From contig QRFJ01000300.1 of the NCBI GenBank assembly GCA_006176705.1, forward strand, positions 1 to 64,000: 64,000 nt of DNA, read 5' to 3'. The stretch comes from Cocos nucifera. Lineage: Eukaryota; Streptophyta; Magnoliopsida; Arecales; Arecaceae. Within the stretch, counting starts at the first letter, position 1. Every line of letters starts with the position of its first letter. The notes under the pieces are model-generated. The model searched no databases, was not told where the DNA came from, and saw only the letters and a list, made by a program, of their open reading frames with translations. Below are positions 12,210 through 23,311 of this stretch, one piece after another. The position numbers were made by a program, and so were the translations under genes.

Positions 12210-13168
12210 TCACCTTGAATCCCAAGTCTTCGAAGCACTAACCAAGCCCCTGGAATCCCCGGAGCCAATACCCTGACTCCTTCCGTGGCCTCCCAAGGCT
12301 TGGGAGCACCATAAATCCTCACAACTACTAGCCATCGCTATAGTAGCTCTCGTTCGATCTCTAAACTGTGGGCAATCTCTAACATGATGCCCCAACTCAT
12401 TCACCGATAGCATCTGATCTTGCTTTGGTTTCTTATCTTGGACCTGAATTATCCTCCTCGTGATCCTTTGCCGCTCCGTCTACTGCCTCCTGCTCCTCTA
12501 AAAATCACCAAAGCTAAGCTGCCATCATCTGAGCTCGAAGCTGAGTTTTTCTCCTGAGAATCTCGTTCTAGAGAATTACCGTAGTGACCTCGTCCATTTT
12601 GATGGTGCTCTTTTCCACTAGAGGAGCAGTCATCAAGGATTCATATGAAGAGGGAAGCGACACTAGCAAGACCAATGTCCTGGTCTTCTCCTCAAACTTT
12701 TTCATTAACACTAAGGAGGTCGATGAGGATCTTTCGAAAGTTGGATAAATGCTCTTGTACTCTTTGGCCTTCATTCATCTGTAGCTAGTAGAACTGCCTT
12801 CAAAGGAATAGCGTGTTGGTGAGCGACTTTGCCATGTATAACTTCTCGAACTTCGACCACAGCACCATCGAAAAAATCTCGTCAACTACATGGATCACTA
12901 CATCATCCGCTAAGTACAAGCAGATCGTGCTCACCGCCTGCATCTGGATCTACTTTCAATCCTTCACCTCCATGGTAGCTGGTATCTCGTCATTCAAGAG
13001 AGCATTGATCAACCCATGTTGGATGAGGACATCCTCTACCCTTACTTGCCACAAGAAGAAATTGCCCTTTCTATCGAACCTATTGATCTTTATCTTGATT
13101 GTACTTGTCTTCTTCATTTCTTCAATCTCTGCAATCTGTGCTCTGGTACTGTCTGGCTCTGATACCAA
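12210..13168 (-). pseudogene. Copia H gag with zinc knuckle (broken)
   Basis: Three frames on the minus strand carry pieces of a Copia gag. 13168-12956 gives an N-terminal part (INRFDRKGNFFLWQVRVEDV, then LIQHGLINALL), 12774-12568 gives the central part with FEEKTRTLVLLVSLPSSYES, and 12413-12210 gives ELGHHVRDCPQ, the second half of a CCHC zinc knuckle. Frameshifts and stops separate them. Gag would form the virus-like particle; this copy cannot. Confidence 0.8.
13155..13167 (-). other. Copia H primer binding site
   Basis: The complement reads TGGTATCAGAGCC, matching the 3' end of plant initiator tRNA-Met as used by most Copia elements. It lies three bases from the LTR edge at 13171. Confidence 0.85.
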
Positions 13169-13170
13169 TT

Positions 13171-14117
13171 TGTTGGGATATCAGCTACTTTGATACCACT
13201 TATTAAGGATCTAGTACCGACGTATTATGACAGAAAGAAAGAAGAAAATAAAAATAAGAAAGTAATCAAGTACATGGATCAGCCTAAGGGCTCGTCTCCA
13301 CGGGGCATGCAAAGCTTCACTATGAGAGAGAAAATCAAACAATACAAGAGGAACCTACCACTCAACCCTTATACAAGAGTCTTTTAATAAGAAGCCCCAA
13401 AATCCTTACAAAAGCTCTTTGAAACCTCTCAAGAAGCTTTTAGCACCTCCGCGACGTTGCCAGCTTTCCAACGCAACAAATGGCTTATCAATCGGAGTTA
13501 TATGGACTCCAAAAATTTAAAAATAGTATTCTAGTATGAAATCCAAACCTAATCATACTCGAGATCGATCTGGACCATCCGATCACGACCGACTTCCTTC
13601 TGCGCCGTCGGATCATGCACAGCAGTCCTAATTAGGCTCGAATCGAATTCTAGCCATTTGATCGCGACCAACTCAAATCAGAGCTATTGGATCACGATCG
13701 GTTCATGAAATAATACCATGGACCACACGAAATGGAAAGAAAAATGGTCTAAGGATCCACACGAGCGCCCATAAGTCGGCGGTCCATGGTGGACTGCGCT
13801 CCACCGCATGGGCTGGGCGCCCACGTGGCTCGCTCCCGTATGGCCCATGTGCGCCCTCCGTGCGCACTCGCGTGCCCGGTTGGCCCAACGTGCAGCTGGC
13901 CTAGCGTTGCCATGCGCGGTCGGTTTTTGGCTGTGCCGCCGCCATTTGGCACCGCCGATGAGCCCAAAGACTGGTTATCCCGTTCTGATCTTCTTTCGCA
14001 CGTATCTTCTCCGTCTGAACTTTGTTTGGACTGTTCTTAGACTCGTTAGACTTTATTCATCGTTCTGAACTTCGCTGTGGGCTTATCATGAAAGAATTCG
14101 AGACGCTTTTTTCAACA
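13171..14117 (-). repeat. Copia H 5' LTR
   Basis: 947 bp. In plus orientation it begins TGTTGGGATATCAG and ends TTCAACA. It is the 5' LTR because the primer site adjoins it and gag runs leftward from it. Compared with the other LTR there are many substitutions and small indels, so the insertion is not recent. Confidence 0.9.
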
Positions 14118-14195
14118 CTTATTTATTTATTTTTCTAGATGAATCATCTTTAGATTAAAAAAAAAAAATGCCAAGCATAAACATACATACATACA
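14118..14195. repeat. Segmental duplication copy II, right of the Copia insertion
   Basis: After the CTTAT target duplication the sequence TTTTTCTAGATGAATCATC and then GCCAAGCATAAAC continues the match to copy I (7631-7690) exactly where copy I has no insertion. Confidence 0.7.
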
Positions 14196-14196
14196 T

Positions 14197-14275
<79 letters not shown>

Positions 14276-14421
14276 CCATAGTGCTACATCATCCATGGTG
14301 TAGGAAGTACTTTTTATATTTTAATCCCTTGATTCCTTCTGTGTCGAGCTGATTGGGGACAGCCCATTTGTATGGTATAATTCCTTCGGAGTTCCGAATG
14401 CTAAAGCGCGTAATACGAAAC

Positions 14422-14503
<82 letters not shown>

Positions 14504-14655
14504 ACAGTGCTACATCATCCATGGTGTAGGAAGTACTTTTTATATTTTAATCCCTTGATTCCTTCTGTGTCGAGCTAATTGGGGACAGCCCATTTGTATG
14601 GTATAATTCCTTCGGAGTTCCGAATGCTAAAGCGCGTAATACGAAACCTTTAACA
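14186..14655. repeat. Tandem duplication of a 152-bp unit with long TA tracts
   Basis: A CATA run passes into about 38 TA dinucleotides (to 14272). Then comes a 152-bp unit (about 14275-14427) from GTGCTACATCATCCATGG to AATACGAAACCTTTA. A second TA tract (14427-14500) and a second copy of the unit (about 14500-14652) follow. The copies are nearly identical (for example GAGCTGATTGG versus GAGCTAATTGG), so the duplication is young. Confidence 0.95.
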
Positions 14656-14783
14656 GGATGCCATTTAAAAGCCAGAGACGGTTCTCATAAAAGAATGGAC
14701 TAGACCAGGTGGTTGGCAATTGCCACCATACCAACCTCTTGTCACCAGACTTTCAAACCCAAAGCCCACACCAAACAGTTCTC

Positions 14784-14864
14784 CACGTGATCGCTACCCC
14801 AACTACTCACCAAATTATTTTACTTCCCGTTGGGTCAGGAAACTGATGCTCTGTGCTTATATAA
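14784..14864 (+). promoter_or_regulatory. Aldo-keto reductase promoter: G-box and TATA box
   Basis: A CACGTG G-box (14784-14789, in CCACGTGA context, the form bound by bZIP and bHLH factors, including ABA-responsive ones) lies upstream of TATATAA at 14858-14864. The TATA box is about 81 bp before the start codon at 14945, leaving room for a leader of about 50 bases. Regulation by ABA or light is inference from the motif alone. Confidence 0.6.
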
Positions 14865-14944
14865 GAAACTGGTGGTGTGCCCAGGGAAATTCACTCCTTA
14901 CCTTGCGGTAGCAGCTAGAGAGGATCACTTCCAAGTGTGGGAGT

Positions 14945-17900
14945 ATGGAGGGCAAGCAACAGTTCCAAGTTCCAAGGGTCAAGATTGGAAGACAAGGACT
15001 TGAGGTAAGGCTCGATCCATTACCATAGTTCGGAGCTTATTTAGTGAAGCAGGATTGGCTTGTGTTTGAGTTCTAGCTAGATTAAGATGGGGCTGTCCTG
15101 TTTTACCTATGGAATGGGATGCATCGCCCTTAGGATATGGAAGGTCTCAAGACATATATGTTGGGATGATGATGGGATGCTTTTGTCTCGATACATGGAG
15201 TGGCACTCGTCTTGATGTCTTGTAGGATGCCCCACTGAGAGCTGAACTCTTGGTTTGTTACATCACAATGCAAATATACTCCAATCTATATACATGGAGG
15301 AAAATGAGAATAGTTATTATCCTTGTTAATTTCACACTTTAATGGATCTGATATGCTAATTCTTAAGCTTCATTTTGGTGACAGATTTCAAAGATGGGTT
15401 TTGGGTGCTCAGGACTCTCTGGGATATTCAATGATCCCCTTCCCCATGAACAAGGTGTCTCCCTCATTATAGAAGCCTTCAATAAGGGGGTAACATTCTT
15501 TGACACTGCTGATGCTTATGCCAACGGAGACAACGAAATCCTTATCGGAAAGGTCTGTGTTTTCCTTCTGGGACTCGAAGTTTTGGTCCAAGTTATATAA
15601 CCCACAAACACTAGCATTCTGCATGACATGACCTTAATTAGTTATTAAACCCATTGATTAGAAGACTAAGCTATCATTTTCCCCCCCTTTTCTTAAAGAG
15701 AAGGGATTTGAGAATGTGTTTACTCCATGCTCGCTCAGCTTCTGTCAGAAAAATCAAGAGAATAATTATATGTATGTAATGTAGGACTTTACATTCCCTT
15801 AGCAAAGCTCTCTGAATGCTGATTTCTTAATTTATTTTCAAATAATTAAAGTGTTTGTAATTCATCTAAGATGATAGATATTCTTCGATTGTCATAGCTT
15901 GCTTCAATTGGTATCTTCTTAATTTTTAGGCTCTGAAGCACCTGCCTCGAGAAAAAGTCCAGATAGCAAGCAAGTTTGGCATTGCTGGTTTCGAAAATGG
16001 AAAGCTGCTGATCAAAGGTGCACCAGATTATGTTCGCAAATGTTGTGAAGGAAGTCTTGAACGCCTTGGTGTTGGCTACATTGATTTGTACTTCCCGCAC
16101 CGCATCGACACTACGGTTCCCATTGAAGAAACTGTAAGTACCAAATGGAATTGACACAGCTTTCCTCAGATTCATCTTGGTTCATGAATGATTTTATTGA
16201 GAACTTCAGATGGGCGAACTAAAGAAGTTGGTCGATGAAGGGAAGATCAAGTATATTGGTTTGTGCGAGGCCAGTGCGGACACCATTAGGCGTGCTCATG
16301 CTGTTCATCCCATCACTGCAGTGCAAATGGAGTGGTCTTTGTGGACTCGCGATATTGAGGATGATATAATCCCTCTTTGCAAGTTTGTTCCGCTGAACCC
16401 TACTTTGCTGCCATTCATGAACTAGTGCTCCTCTCTCTACCTCTCCTCTCTCTAGAAGGACAGGCAAACAGACCCAAGTTAACCGATGATAAATATAGCT
16501 AATTCTTGCTTTCACACGACTATATAGTTGGAAAAAAAAAAAAAATCGGTTACATATTCTATGTCTTATCAATGAAAGATTAGATTTGTTGTAGTGTAAA
16601 GGAAGGATATCATTAGTCCCGCATTGGTTGTAAGTCAAAAAAGGCATTGGTTTATGTAAAAAGGGACTATTTTTTCATGTGAAGCACTTTTTAAGGGGCA
16701 AAATCATGAAGTCCATAGGCCAAAGCAGACAATATCTCGCATGCGGAGCTATTAGCCCTCGGCCGTTGGTTGAAAACAAACTAAACTTTGTTCCTACAAT
16801 TCCCCCTAACCATTTCTACATTTGTTTTGAGAGAAACCATATGTCTGTGTTGTAATGCTGTGCTTCATTCAGGGAACTGGGTATTGGAGTAATTGCGTAC
16901 AGCCCACTTGGTCATGGCTTTTTTGCTGGGAGAGCAAATACAGAAGGATTGCCAGAAGGAAGCATACTGGTATGGACGTGGCTCACGGAACCCCGTTAAA
17001 TGATTCGATCTTCTCTCATTTTAAAAAGTATTGGTTCGTGAGATATGAATTAATTTGATTGTGGACAGGCCCTCAATCCAAGATTTAATGGTGAGAATGT
17101 AGACAAGAACAAGATCATATACACGCGCGTTGCAAATCTGGCTGCCAAGTATGGGTGCACTCCTCCTCAACTAGCTCTGGCTTGGCTCCTCCATCAGGGA
17201 GAAGATGTGGTGCCTATCCCAGGTAACTGGTTTTAATCCTTCATTGAAGGCTGGAGCAAGTTTAATTTTGCAGCAAGTTTGCATGCAAATGATTCAAGAT
17301 GGCAATTAATGAAAACAAAATCAACTACCACTCGCAACATATATTTGAGCTTATATCATGGCTACAAAAAATAAATTAATCTTGTAAATCTGATCGATTC
17401 GAGGTCTTCACTTCTTTGCTGAAGAATGAAGGAAAAAATAAATGAATGCCAGTCAAAAGGAATTTTATAGGAGAAAGAGAAAAATTGGAGATTTTGTGAT
17501 GAGTTGAATGCATAAATATCTTCTGAGATAATCATCGTAGTGATTCACTGTTGGAGCTTCTAACAAGAGAGGATCCCAATTTTCAACTGTCAAATGTTGA
17601 TATGGATTTCATCATAGACCGATGAATAATAAAATAAAGTGAGAGCGAAAAATGTTGGGTTATAATCAAAGACAAAAGACACAAGCACTTTGTTAGCTTT
17701 TATAGCTTCCAAGATTGGAAGAGGAACATCAATTAATACAGAACGGAAACAAGATTAACATAGACAAGATAGAAAATTCTAAAAGACCATCCCAACAGGG
17801 AGTAAAAATACGCTGTTTTTCTAATATTTGTTGTTGCATGAGTTTGATCAACTAAATACATTATCAATGACGTATATAATTTTAAATTGGATATCCAGAT

Positions 17901-18335
17901 ATATTACCTTCAATGAGACTACGGGAAAAAAAAATCTTTGTATATGTTTTAGCTGATATACAATTGCATTCAAAGAGATACACATTAAAAAGGGACAACT
18001 TCTATTTATCTTTTTCTTAATGTCTAAATATATGATAGGTTCTTTAGAAAACGATGTCAGAAATTAGCTCTAGTACTGCTAATTGTATGATTGTCTAATG
18101 TTTGGTCTACTTGTTTGATTTTGTATCAGGTACAACGAAAGTCAAGAATCTGGAAGCTAATATTTGCTCTTTGAAAGTGAAGCTATCCGAGGAAGATCTA
18201 AAACAAGTTTCAGCAGCAGTGCCGATCGAGGAGGTTGGTGGTGAGAAGGACATCGATCTCTTCACTAGCTGCTCATGGAAGTTTGCTGATACACCACTGC
18301 CTAGCCTCAAAAACCCACAAGCAATAGCTGGCTAG
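14945..18335 (+). CDS. Aldo-keto reductase, AKR/perakine-reductase-like (7 exons)
   Basis: An NADPH-dependent aldo-keto reductase of the plant IN2-2/PCNT115/perakine reductase type, reducing aldehydes or ketones, probably in the cytosol (no signal peptide). Exons: 14945-15004, 15385-15552, 15930-16133, 16210-16382, 16873-16969, 17069-17222, 18130-18335. All introns are GT-AG and the joined frame is open for 353 codons, close to the usual 340-350. The TIM-barrel landmarks are present: MGFGCSGLSGIF, then FFDTADAY with catalytic Asp60 and Tyr65, IASKFG with Lys91, DLYFPHRID with His133, GKIKYIGLCEAS, VQMEWSLW, VIAYSPLGHGFF and the cofactor-binding VPIPGTTKVKNLEAN. The residue before the catalytic His is Pro132, where most relatives I know have Gln or Val. 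The largest intron (17223-18129) shows no inserted element. The native substrate cannot be told from sequence. This is the only apparently intact gene in the window. Confidence 0.93.
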
Positions 18336-18420
18336 ATTCGAGAAATCTTGCTGAAGATCGAGTTGGCTTTGTTCTCAATCCCTCTTCCACCTCTCTCTCT
18401 CTCTCTCACTAAGGAAGCTA

Positions 18421-18426
18421 AATAAA
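18421..18426 (+). terminator. Polyadenylation signal of the aldo-keto reductase
   Basis: AATAAA, 86 bases after the stop codon, followed by T/G-rich sequence (TTATATTATGTTTAGTATG). A CT microsatellite lies just upstream (about 18385-18411) in the 3' UTR. Confidence 0.65.
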
Positions 18427-18889
18427 GTTATATTATGTTTAGTATGTTGTTTAGTTTGGGTCATGCCATCGATCAGCTTATGCCGATAGTTTATGTGATC
18501 AATGTCGATGGCTTTTTTCACTTTGCTGTATCTGCTTATCCTGAATGAGTAGTCCTTGTCAACTTCTGAAGTACTTAATGAAGCGTTTAGTTGATCATCA
18601 ATATCTCTGGTAGTTAGACGACCTCTTGAGGGGTGTTTTGACTAATTATTATGCATTAATGACAGGAAATGATGGATCACCAATGAGTGTCAAACTCTAC
18701 AGTCTTTTGAAATCTTTTTTTTTCTCTCTCTTGTAGTTTATTGTGAATAAGCACTGATAGTGCTAATTTTGAGAAATCCTCCTCTGTGCCCTTGTAGTTT
18801 ATAGTGAATAAGCACTGATAGTGAATAAGCACCGATAGTGCTAATTTTGTTTTTCTTCGGTCCTGCCAATTAATTTAGTTATCATTGAT
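18427..18889. other. 3' flank of the aldo-keto reductase, with a short internal duplication
   Basis: Non-coding. TTGTAGTTTATTGTGAATAAGCACTGATAGTGCTAATTTTG at 18732-18771 is repeated with an extra internal copy of GTGAATAAGCAC at about 18795-18850. Nothing else recognisable. Confidence 0.6.
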
Positions 18890-20522
18890 CCATGCTCCCT
18901 CCAAGTTTGGCACCCTCTAGATTTGGCGCCCTCCAACTGTAGTCTAACATCCCGTGAGTTTGGTCCTATCCAATCTCATAGCCCGTCGACCTTCTTGGTC
19001 CAACTCTCCATGGGCTTTTGGTCCCATCCAATCTCATAGCCTGTCGGCCTTTGGCACATTCGATCTCATCACCAATGGTTTTCAATTGTTTGAGTTCGAA
19101 TATGTCTGATCTCACCGTCGATGGCCTTCAAGTCCATTTGAGTTTGGTGTCATCTGACCTTGCTCTGGCTTCATTCGATCTATCCTCGAATTGTCGATCC
19201 CACTTTGGCTACCGACGCTTGCTGGCAATCTTGATCAACTCAAGTCTCTATTTTAAAATTAAGTAATAGCTCTCAATAGCTAGCCACGATTTAGATAAGA
19301 CAATCATAACTGCTAGATCCTAAAAATTTTAACCACAAATCTCACCATGTTGCATCTCGATCGATTGAAATGAGCCTTAAATAACACCCCCACGAATGGC
19401 TATGACCCCTATCCATAAATAGGAGATTCAAAGGGATCCTCAGGTACGGTATCTTCTCTCGTGCACTTCATTTTTGTTATAGAGTTTTGACTTGAGCATC
19501 GAAAAGTCCCCATCAGAGCCACTTTCAGTCAAGATTTTTTTTGAAGGTCTTGCCATCAGGAAACTCAGCATCGCCCACTTCAGCCACTTTGGCGAAAGTT
19601 AAAATTTTACAACAATAGAATTGAAGCTAGAGAAAGAGCATGAACCTCCGGTACCGCATTTTTCTTAAAGGAGCATGTCATCGAGGAGCAATGCTATTCA
19701 GAAGATCATCTTCCTGACGTTCCAATGCCACCACCTCCTGGTCGGTGAAAAATCCAACCAATCGCCAGCCTTAGGAACAACAATTGGAGGTTCCACTTTC
19801 GCCTCCACCATTGGCGACAGCAGCTAGTATTGCCCTAGTTTGACCTGCTGCTACAACAGGTGAGAAACCTGACAAAAGTAGTGCAGACGGTCCAATAGCC
19901 CAATCTCGCACCACAACAAGCACCACAGTGAGAGCAGCCGTAGGTCCTCCTGCAAAGTCCTGACGGGAGAGACAAATTCACCATAGTCGGCCTAGGAGCT
20001 CGGAGCGAGGGAGGCAACAGCTTTTAAGTTCTCGATCCGGACAAGACTCCACTCCAGGCCAAGTGCCCTCACCGCACTCTGAAGCTTGCACTGTTAGAGA
20101 TGTATTGGTTGATTAGAGGTTACAAAGAATGAATTAGCAAATAAAAGCACCATGCAACCAATGTCCAGTGCAGAATGACGAGTTTCACTCTGAGCCTCCA
20201 TTTAGCACCCAAATTATACAAAAGCTACCTACTTCAGACTTTTGTGACTCAAAAGTTATGATGAGATGGCCGACCCCATCGACTATGTGGAGTCCTTTAA
20301 AGCTACGATGCTCATACATGGAGCACCAGATGCCATTCTATGTCAAACCTTCCTTTTAATCTTGAAAGACGCAGCTCGACATTGATATTCGAGTCTAAAG
20401 TCGAGTACCATCCACTCCTTTGAGTAGCTGGATCGGGAGTTCATGGCTCACTTCGTGAGCACTTGAAGATAGCAGAGGGGATCACATTCCCTCATTTACA
20501 TCAAACAAAGAAAGAGGGATCG
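18890..20522 (+). mobile_element. Ty3/Gypsy fragment (LTR end plus gag start)
   Basis: 18890-19614 looks like LTR: repeats of GTCCCATCCAATCTCATAG-type sequence, a TATCCATAAATAG promoter-like box near 19410, and an end at ACAACA (19614). The next bases, TAGAATTGAAGCTAGAGAAA, resemble the primer site region of Gypsy elements A-C. Weak gag homology follows from about 20160. The element is cut at 20522 where CACTA F begins, and I did not find its continuation. The LTR start is not defined. Confidence 0.55.
20160..20522 (+). pseudogene. Gypsy gag fragment
   Basis: Frame-shifted pieces of a Ty3/Gypsy gag, related to the gag of elements A and C: PPFSTQIIQKLPTSDF, then DPIDYVESFKATMLIHGAP in a second frame, AILCQTFLL, and then an STIHSF block. 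The family's central gag domain is cut off by the CACTA F terminus. Non-functional. Confidence 0.65.
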
Positions 20523-22183
20523 CACTGCAAGAATTCTGATCATTAGCGATGGCTAAATACCGTCGCTAATAGTTTATATGCCGTCGCTAATAATCTAGTC
20601 ATTGCTAATACCGTCGCAAAATTCAATCTAAAAAATTTTTATCACTAATTATCATTATTAACGATAGCAACTATCGCCGTCACTAATAACTAATTAGCAA
20701 CGACATTAGTGACAAAGATGCCGTCACTAAAAATTTTAATTATTATTAATTAAATTGATAAAAATTTATTAGTAACGATAATTTTATTGCTAATATCATC
20801 ACTAATATTTTTTTTATTTTTAAAATTTTAAAAAAACTATTAACGATGGTAATCTATCATTGCTAATGCCATCGCTAATAGTTTTTATTTTTTTTAAAAA
20901 AATTATAATTCAATAATTTAAATCTGCTAACAAATAATACTATTTTTTAAAATTTATTAAAAATAAAAATAATAACTATTTAACATAATCATAAATATAA
21001 AATTAATTATATTATATTAAAAATATAAATTATATAATTTTATATTGAGATATTGCTTTACAAGTATTAAAATTATATACAAATCAAAAAAAAAAAGGTA
21101 ACATCCTCGTCCTCATCCTTCTGCTCATCTTTAGCAGTTAGTAGATAAGAGCTAGATATCTCAATATTCTAAAATAAAAAAATAAAATATTACTCATAAG
21201 TTTCAATATAGAAGCATATCTTTCGACACGGAGGTATATCTTTCGATACTCTCCTTCGATTCTCAAATAGATTATTTCTACATATTTTATTTTATGATAC
21301 GGAACTATAGCCACCTCCAACCTATCAATTGAATAGTTAGATTAAATTTTTAGATCCTAGATCTTCTTTTTCGATTCAAGCCTAGTCTAAGTATATGAAG
21401 CTTTTAAATATGAAATCTTAAAATAAATAAAAGAATTTATCAATAGAATTATCTGATGTGATGACTGAGACAATGAGTCCAGCTGGTCATGCAGCCATGG
21501 ATCCTGAAGAGCCTCCACGACTGCATTGCAAACGACATTCCGAACACTCGGAGATTGCTGGCTCAGAAACCTCTACACGACCTCCTCCATATGGGCATCG
21601 CTCCAAATCTGGGATGTCAAGGCCTATGAGGATGTTGAAGATAATTGAGCCACTAGAGGGTCGAAGCTGTGGCTGAATCCTATGATCCGACTCCTACTCA
21701 CCCCTTCGATGATCCTGGCCATCCCTCAAGATCAAGAGTAGACTGAGTGGATGGGTCATCGCCATACCGTGCAATAACCTACTCTACGTAATTCGCCTAC
21801 ACAGTTCAAAAATATATTAGTTCTAATATACATATCAGATTTTATAATAATTTAATAAATATAGTTTGAAATTTTTACCATGATCTATCGTGATCTAGAA
21901 TCTAAATAATCATCCATCCTCTTAGACCGATATATGGCCTTCCACAACTATAGCTGGCTTGATGGATGACCCAGTTATCATGTCTATAATAAGTAAATAA
22001 TAAAATTAAATTAATTAAAGCACACATATAAGAGTTTTTATAGTTTTAGTGAAAAATTTTGGTATAGATTTTTTACTAGTCTATCAGCTATAACATATAT
22101 GTTGATAGAGCCACCTATGTGCCTGATCATATCTTGCTAGGTGGTCTGATTCTATCGGATCCTCTACTATCTACCAGCATACT
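20523..22183 (-). mobile_element. CACTA transposon F, left segment
   Basis: Begins CACTGCAAGAATTCTGATC, a CACTA-type terminus. It is followed by subterminal repeats built on CCGTCGCTAATA / TTAGCGATGGC (20545-20890). The part 21440-22180 is less AT-rich and may be remains of a minus-strand transposase gene, but I could not align it to a known domain. The element is interrupted at 22183 by CACTA D and resumes at 61317. F is assigned to the minus strand because its fold-back and GC-rich module lie on the right, as in E. The three bases before the terminus are TCG; the other end is outside the window. Confidence 0.6.
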
Positions 22184-22295
22184 CCCTGCAAGAAATCTCA
22201 TGTTTTGCGATGAAATTATTTACGATAAAAAAATTTATTATAAATAAAGGTATTTATGATGAAAATAATTTTACATCGCTAATAACTATTATTTA
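22184..22295 (+). repeat. CACTA D left terminus and first subterminal repeats
   Basis: Terminus plus copies of ATTTACGATAAAA / ATTTATGATGAAAA / ACATCGCTAATAACT, cut by the Gypsy cluster at 22296. The same repeat type resumes at 36441. Confidence 0.8.
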
Positions 22296-23311
22296 TGTTG
22301 GTGCAGAATTTGGTTGATGCCGGATCAAGCTAGAGTTGAGAAAAAAAAGGTCACCATCAGTGACCTACAAAATAAAGTCCTATCTAGAGTCGATGGTGGT
22401 GGCTCTGGTAGGATCCTCCGATGATCAAGTTAGCTCTTCTGACCAATAGAAATGGAGTGCTCAAGCAAGAATTCAGTAGAGTTTTGGAAAGAAGAAGAGA
22501 GCTTCCAGAAAATATATCTAGAGGGTCCCTTTTTTATAGATGGAGCCTGTATAGCCATAACCGTCCAATCATGGGTCCCTCGGGGCTACGTAAAATTTAT
22601 TATGGAGAGAAGTGTTGCTCGTAATAGACTGATAAATGATAGTCGTAACCATCTGGTAGTGGGGTCGCCTGTAGCAGACTGATAAATGATAGTCATAACC
22701 ATCCAGTAGTGAGGTCGTCTATTCATTGAATTTAATAATCGAAGTTCGGAGGAAGCAGACGTTGGTTGATGAAGAACTTCGATATATATCAATTTTAGAG
22801 AAGTTCGGACTCATAAAGGGAATATGGCTAGAGGAAATCATCTGGGAGGAATACTACTTGAAATCTGAAAGTAATCCATTGAAGGAATTTGGATGGAGTT
22901 CGATTGATGGAGAAGTCCAGAAGGAGTTCGGCTCCTATAGGAATCCGACTGAAGGAGAAGTCTGAAAGAAGTTTAGCTCTTGGAGGAATCTGACTGAGAG
23001 AGAGGTTCGAAAGGAGTTTGGCTTCTAGAAGAATCCGACTGAAGGAGAAGTTCGAAAGGAGTTCGACCACTGTAGGAGTCCAGAAGGGGTTCGGTCGCTT
23101 GAGAAATCCGACTGAAGAAGTCTGGAAGGAGTTCGACCGTTGGTAGAGTCCGGGAGGGGTTCGGCTCTAGGAGGAATTTGGTTGCTGAAGAAGTCTGGAT
23201 GGATTCGACCACTAGAGAAAGAATTTTCGATCAAAACTCTTCTGTGATTATCAGTTATATTAGGCTAAGAATCAGACTGAACTTCGATGGAAGCGAGATT
23301 TATCTCCAACA
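22296..23311 (-). repeat. Element B 3' LTR
   Basis: 1016 bp. In plus orientation it begins TGTTGGTGCAGAATTTGG and ends GATTTATCTCCAACA. It contains degenerate copies of the 45-bp unit (about 22900-23220) and a short duplication of CAGACTGATAAATGATAGTC (22628 and 22677). Confidence 0.85.

Larger units (their letters stand above)
9710..14117 (-). mobile_element. Copia element H, short and defective
   Basis: A complete but shortened LTR retrotransposon on the minus strand. Flanking 5-bp duplications are CTTAT at 9705-9709 and CTTAT at 14118-14122. LTRs are 9710-10668 and 13171-14117, direct and clearly homologous; the plus-strand start TGTTGGGATATCAG has become TATTGGG in the left copy. A tRNA-iMet type primer site lies inside the right LTR. 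The 2.5-kb interior encodes gag, a zinc knuckle and protease only; integrase, reverse transcriptase and RNase H are missing. An extra LTR-like block with its own primer site lies between the zinc knuckle and protease. It can only have moved with enzymes from another element. Confidence 0.9.

Noticed and set aside
21458..21676. 72-codon frame as a CACTA F gene
   Set aside because: Composition is richer than its surroundings and the position fits a transposase exon, but no motif of TNP1 or TNP2 is visible in any frame.
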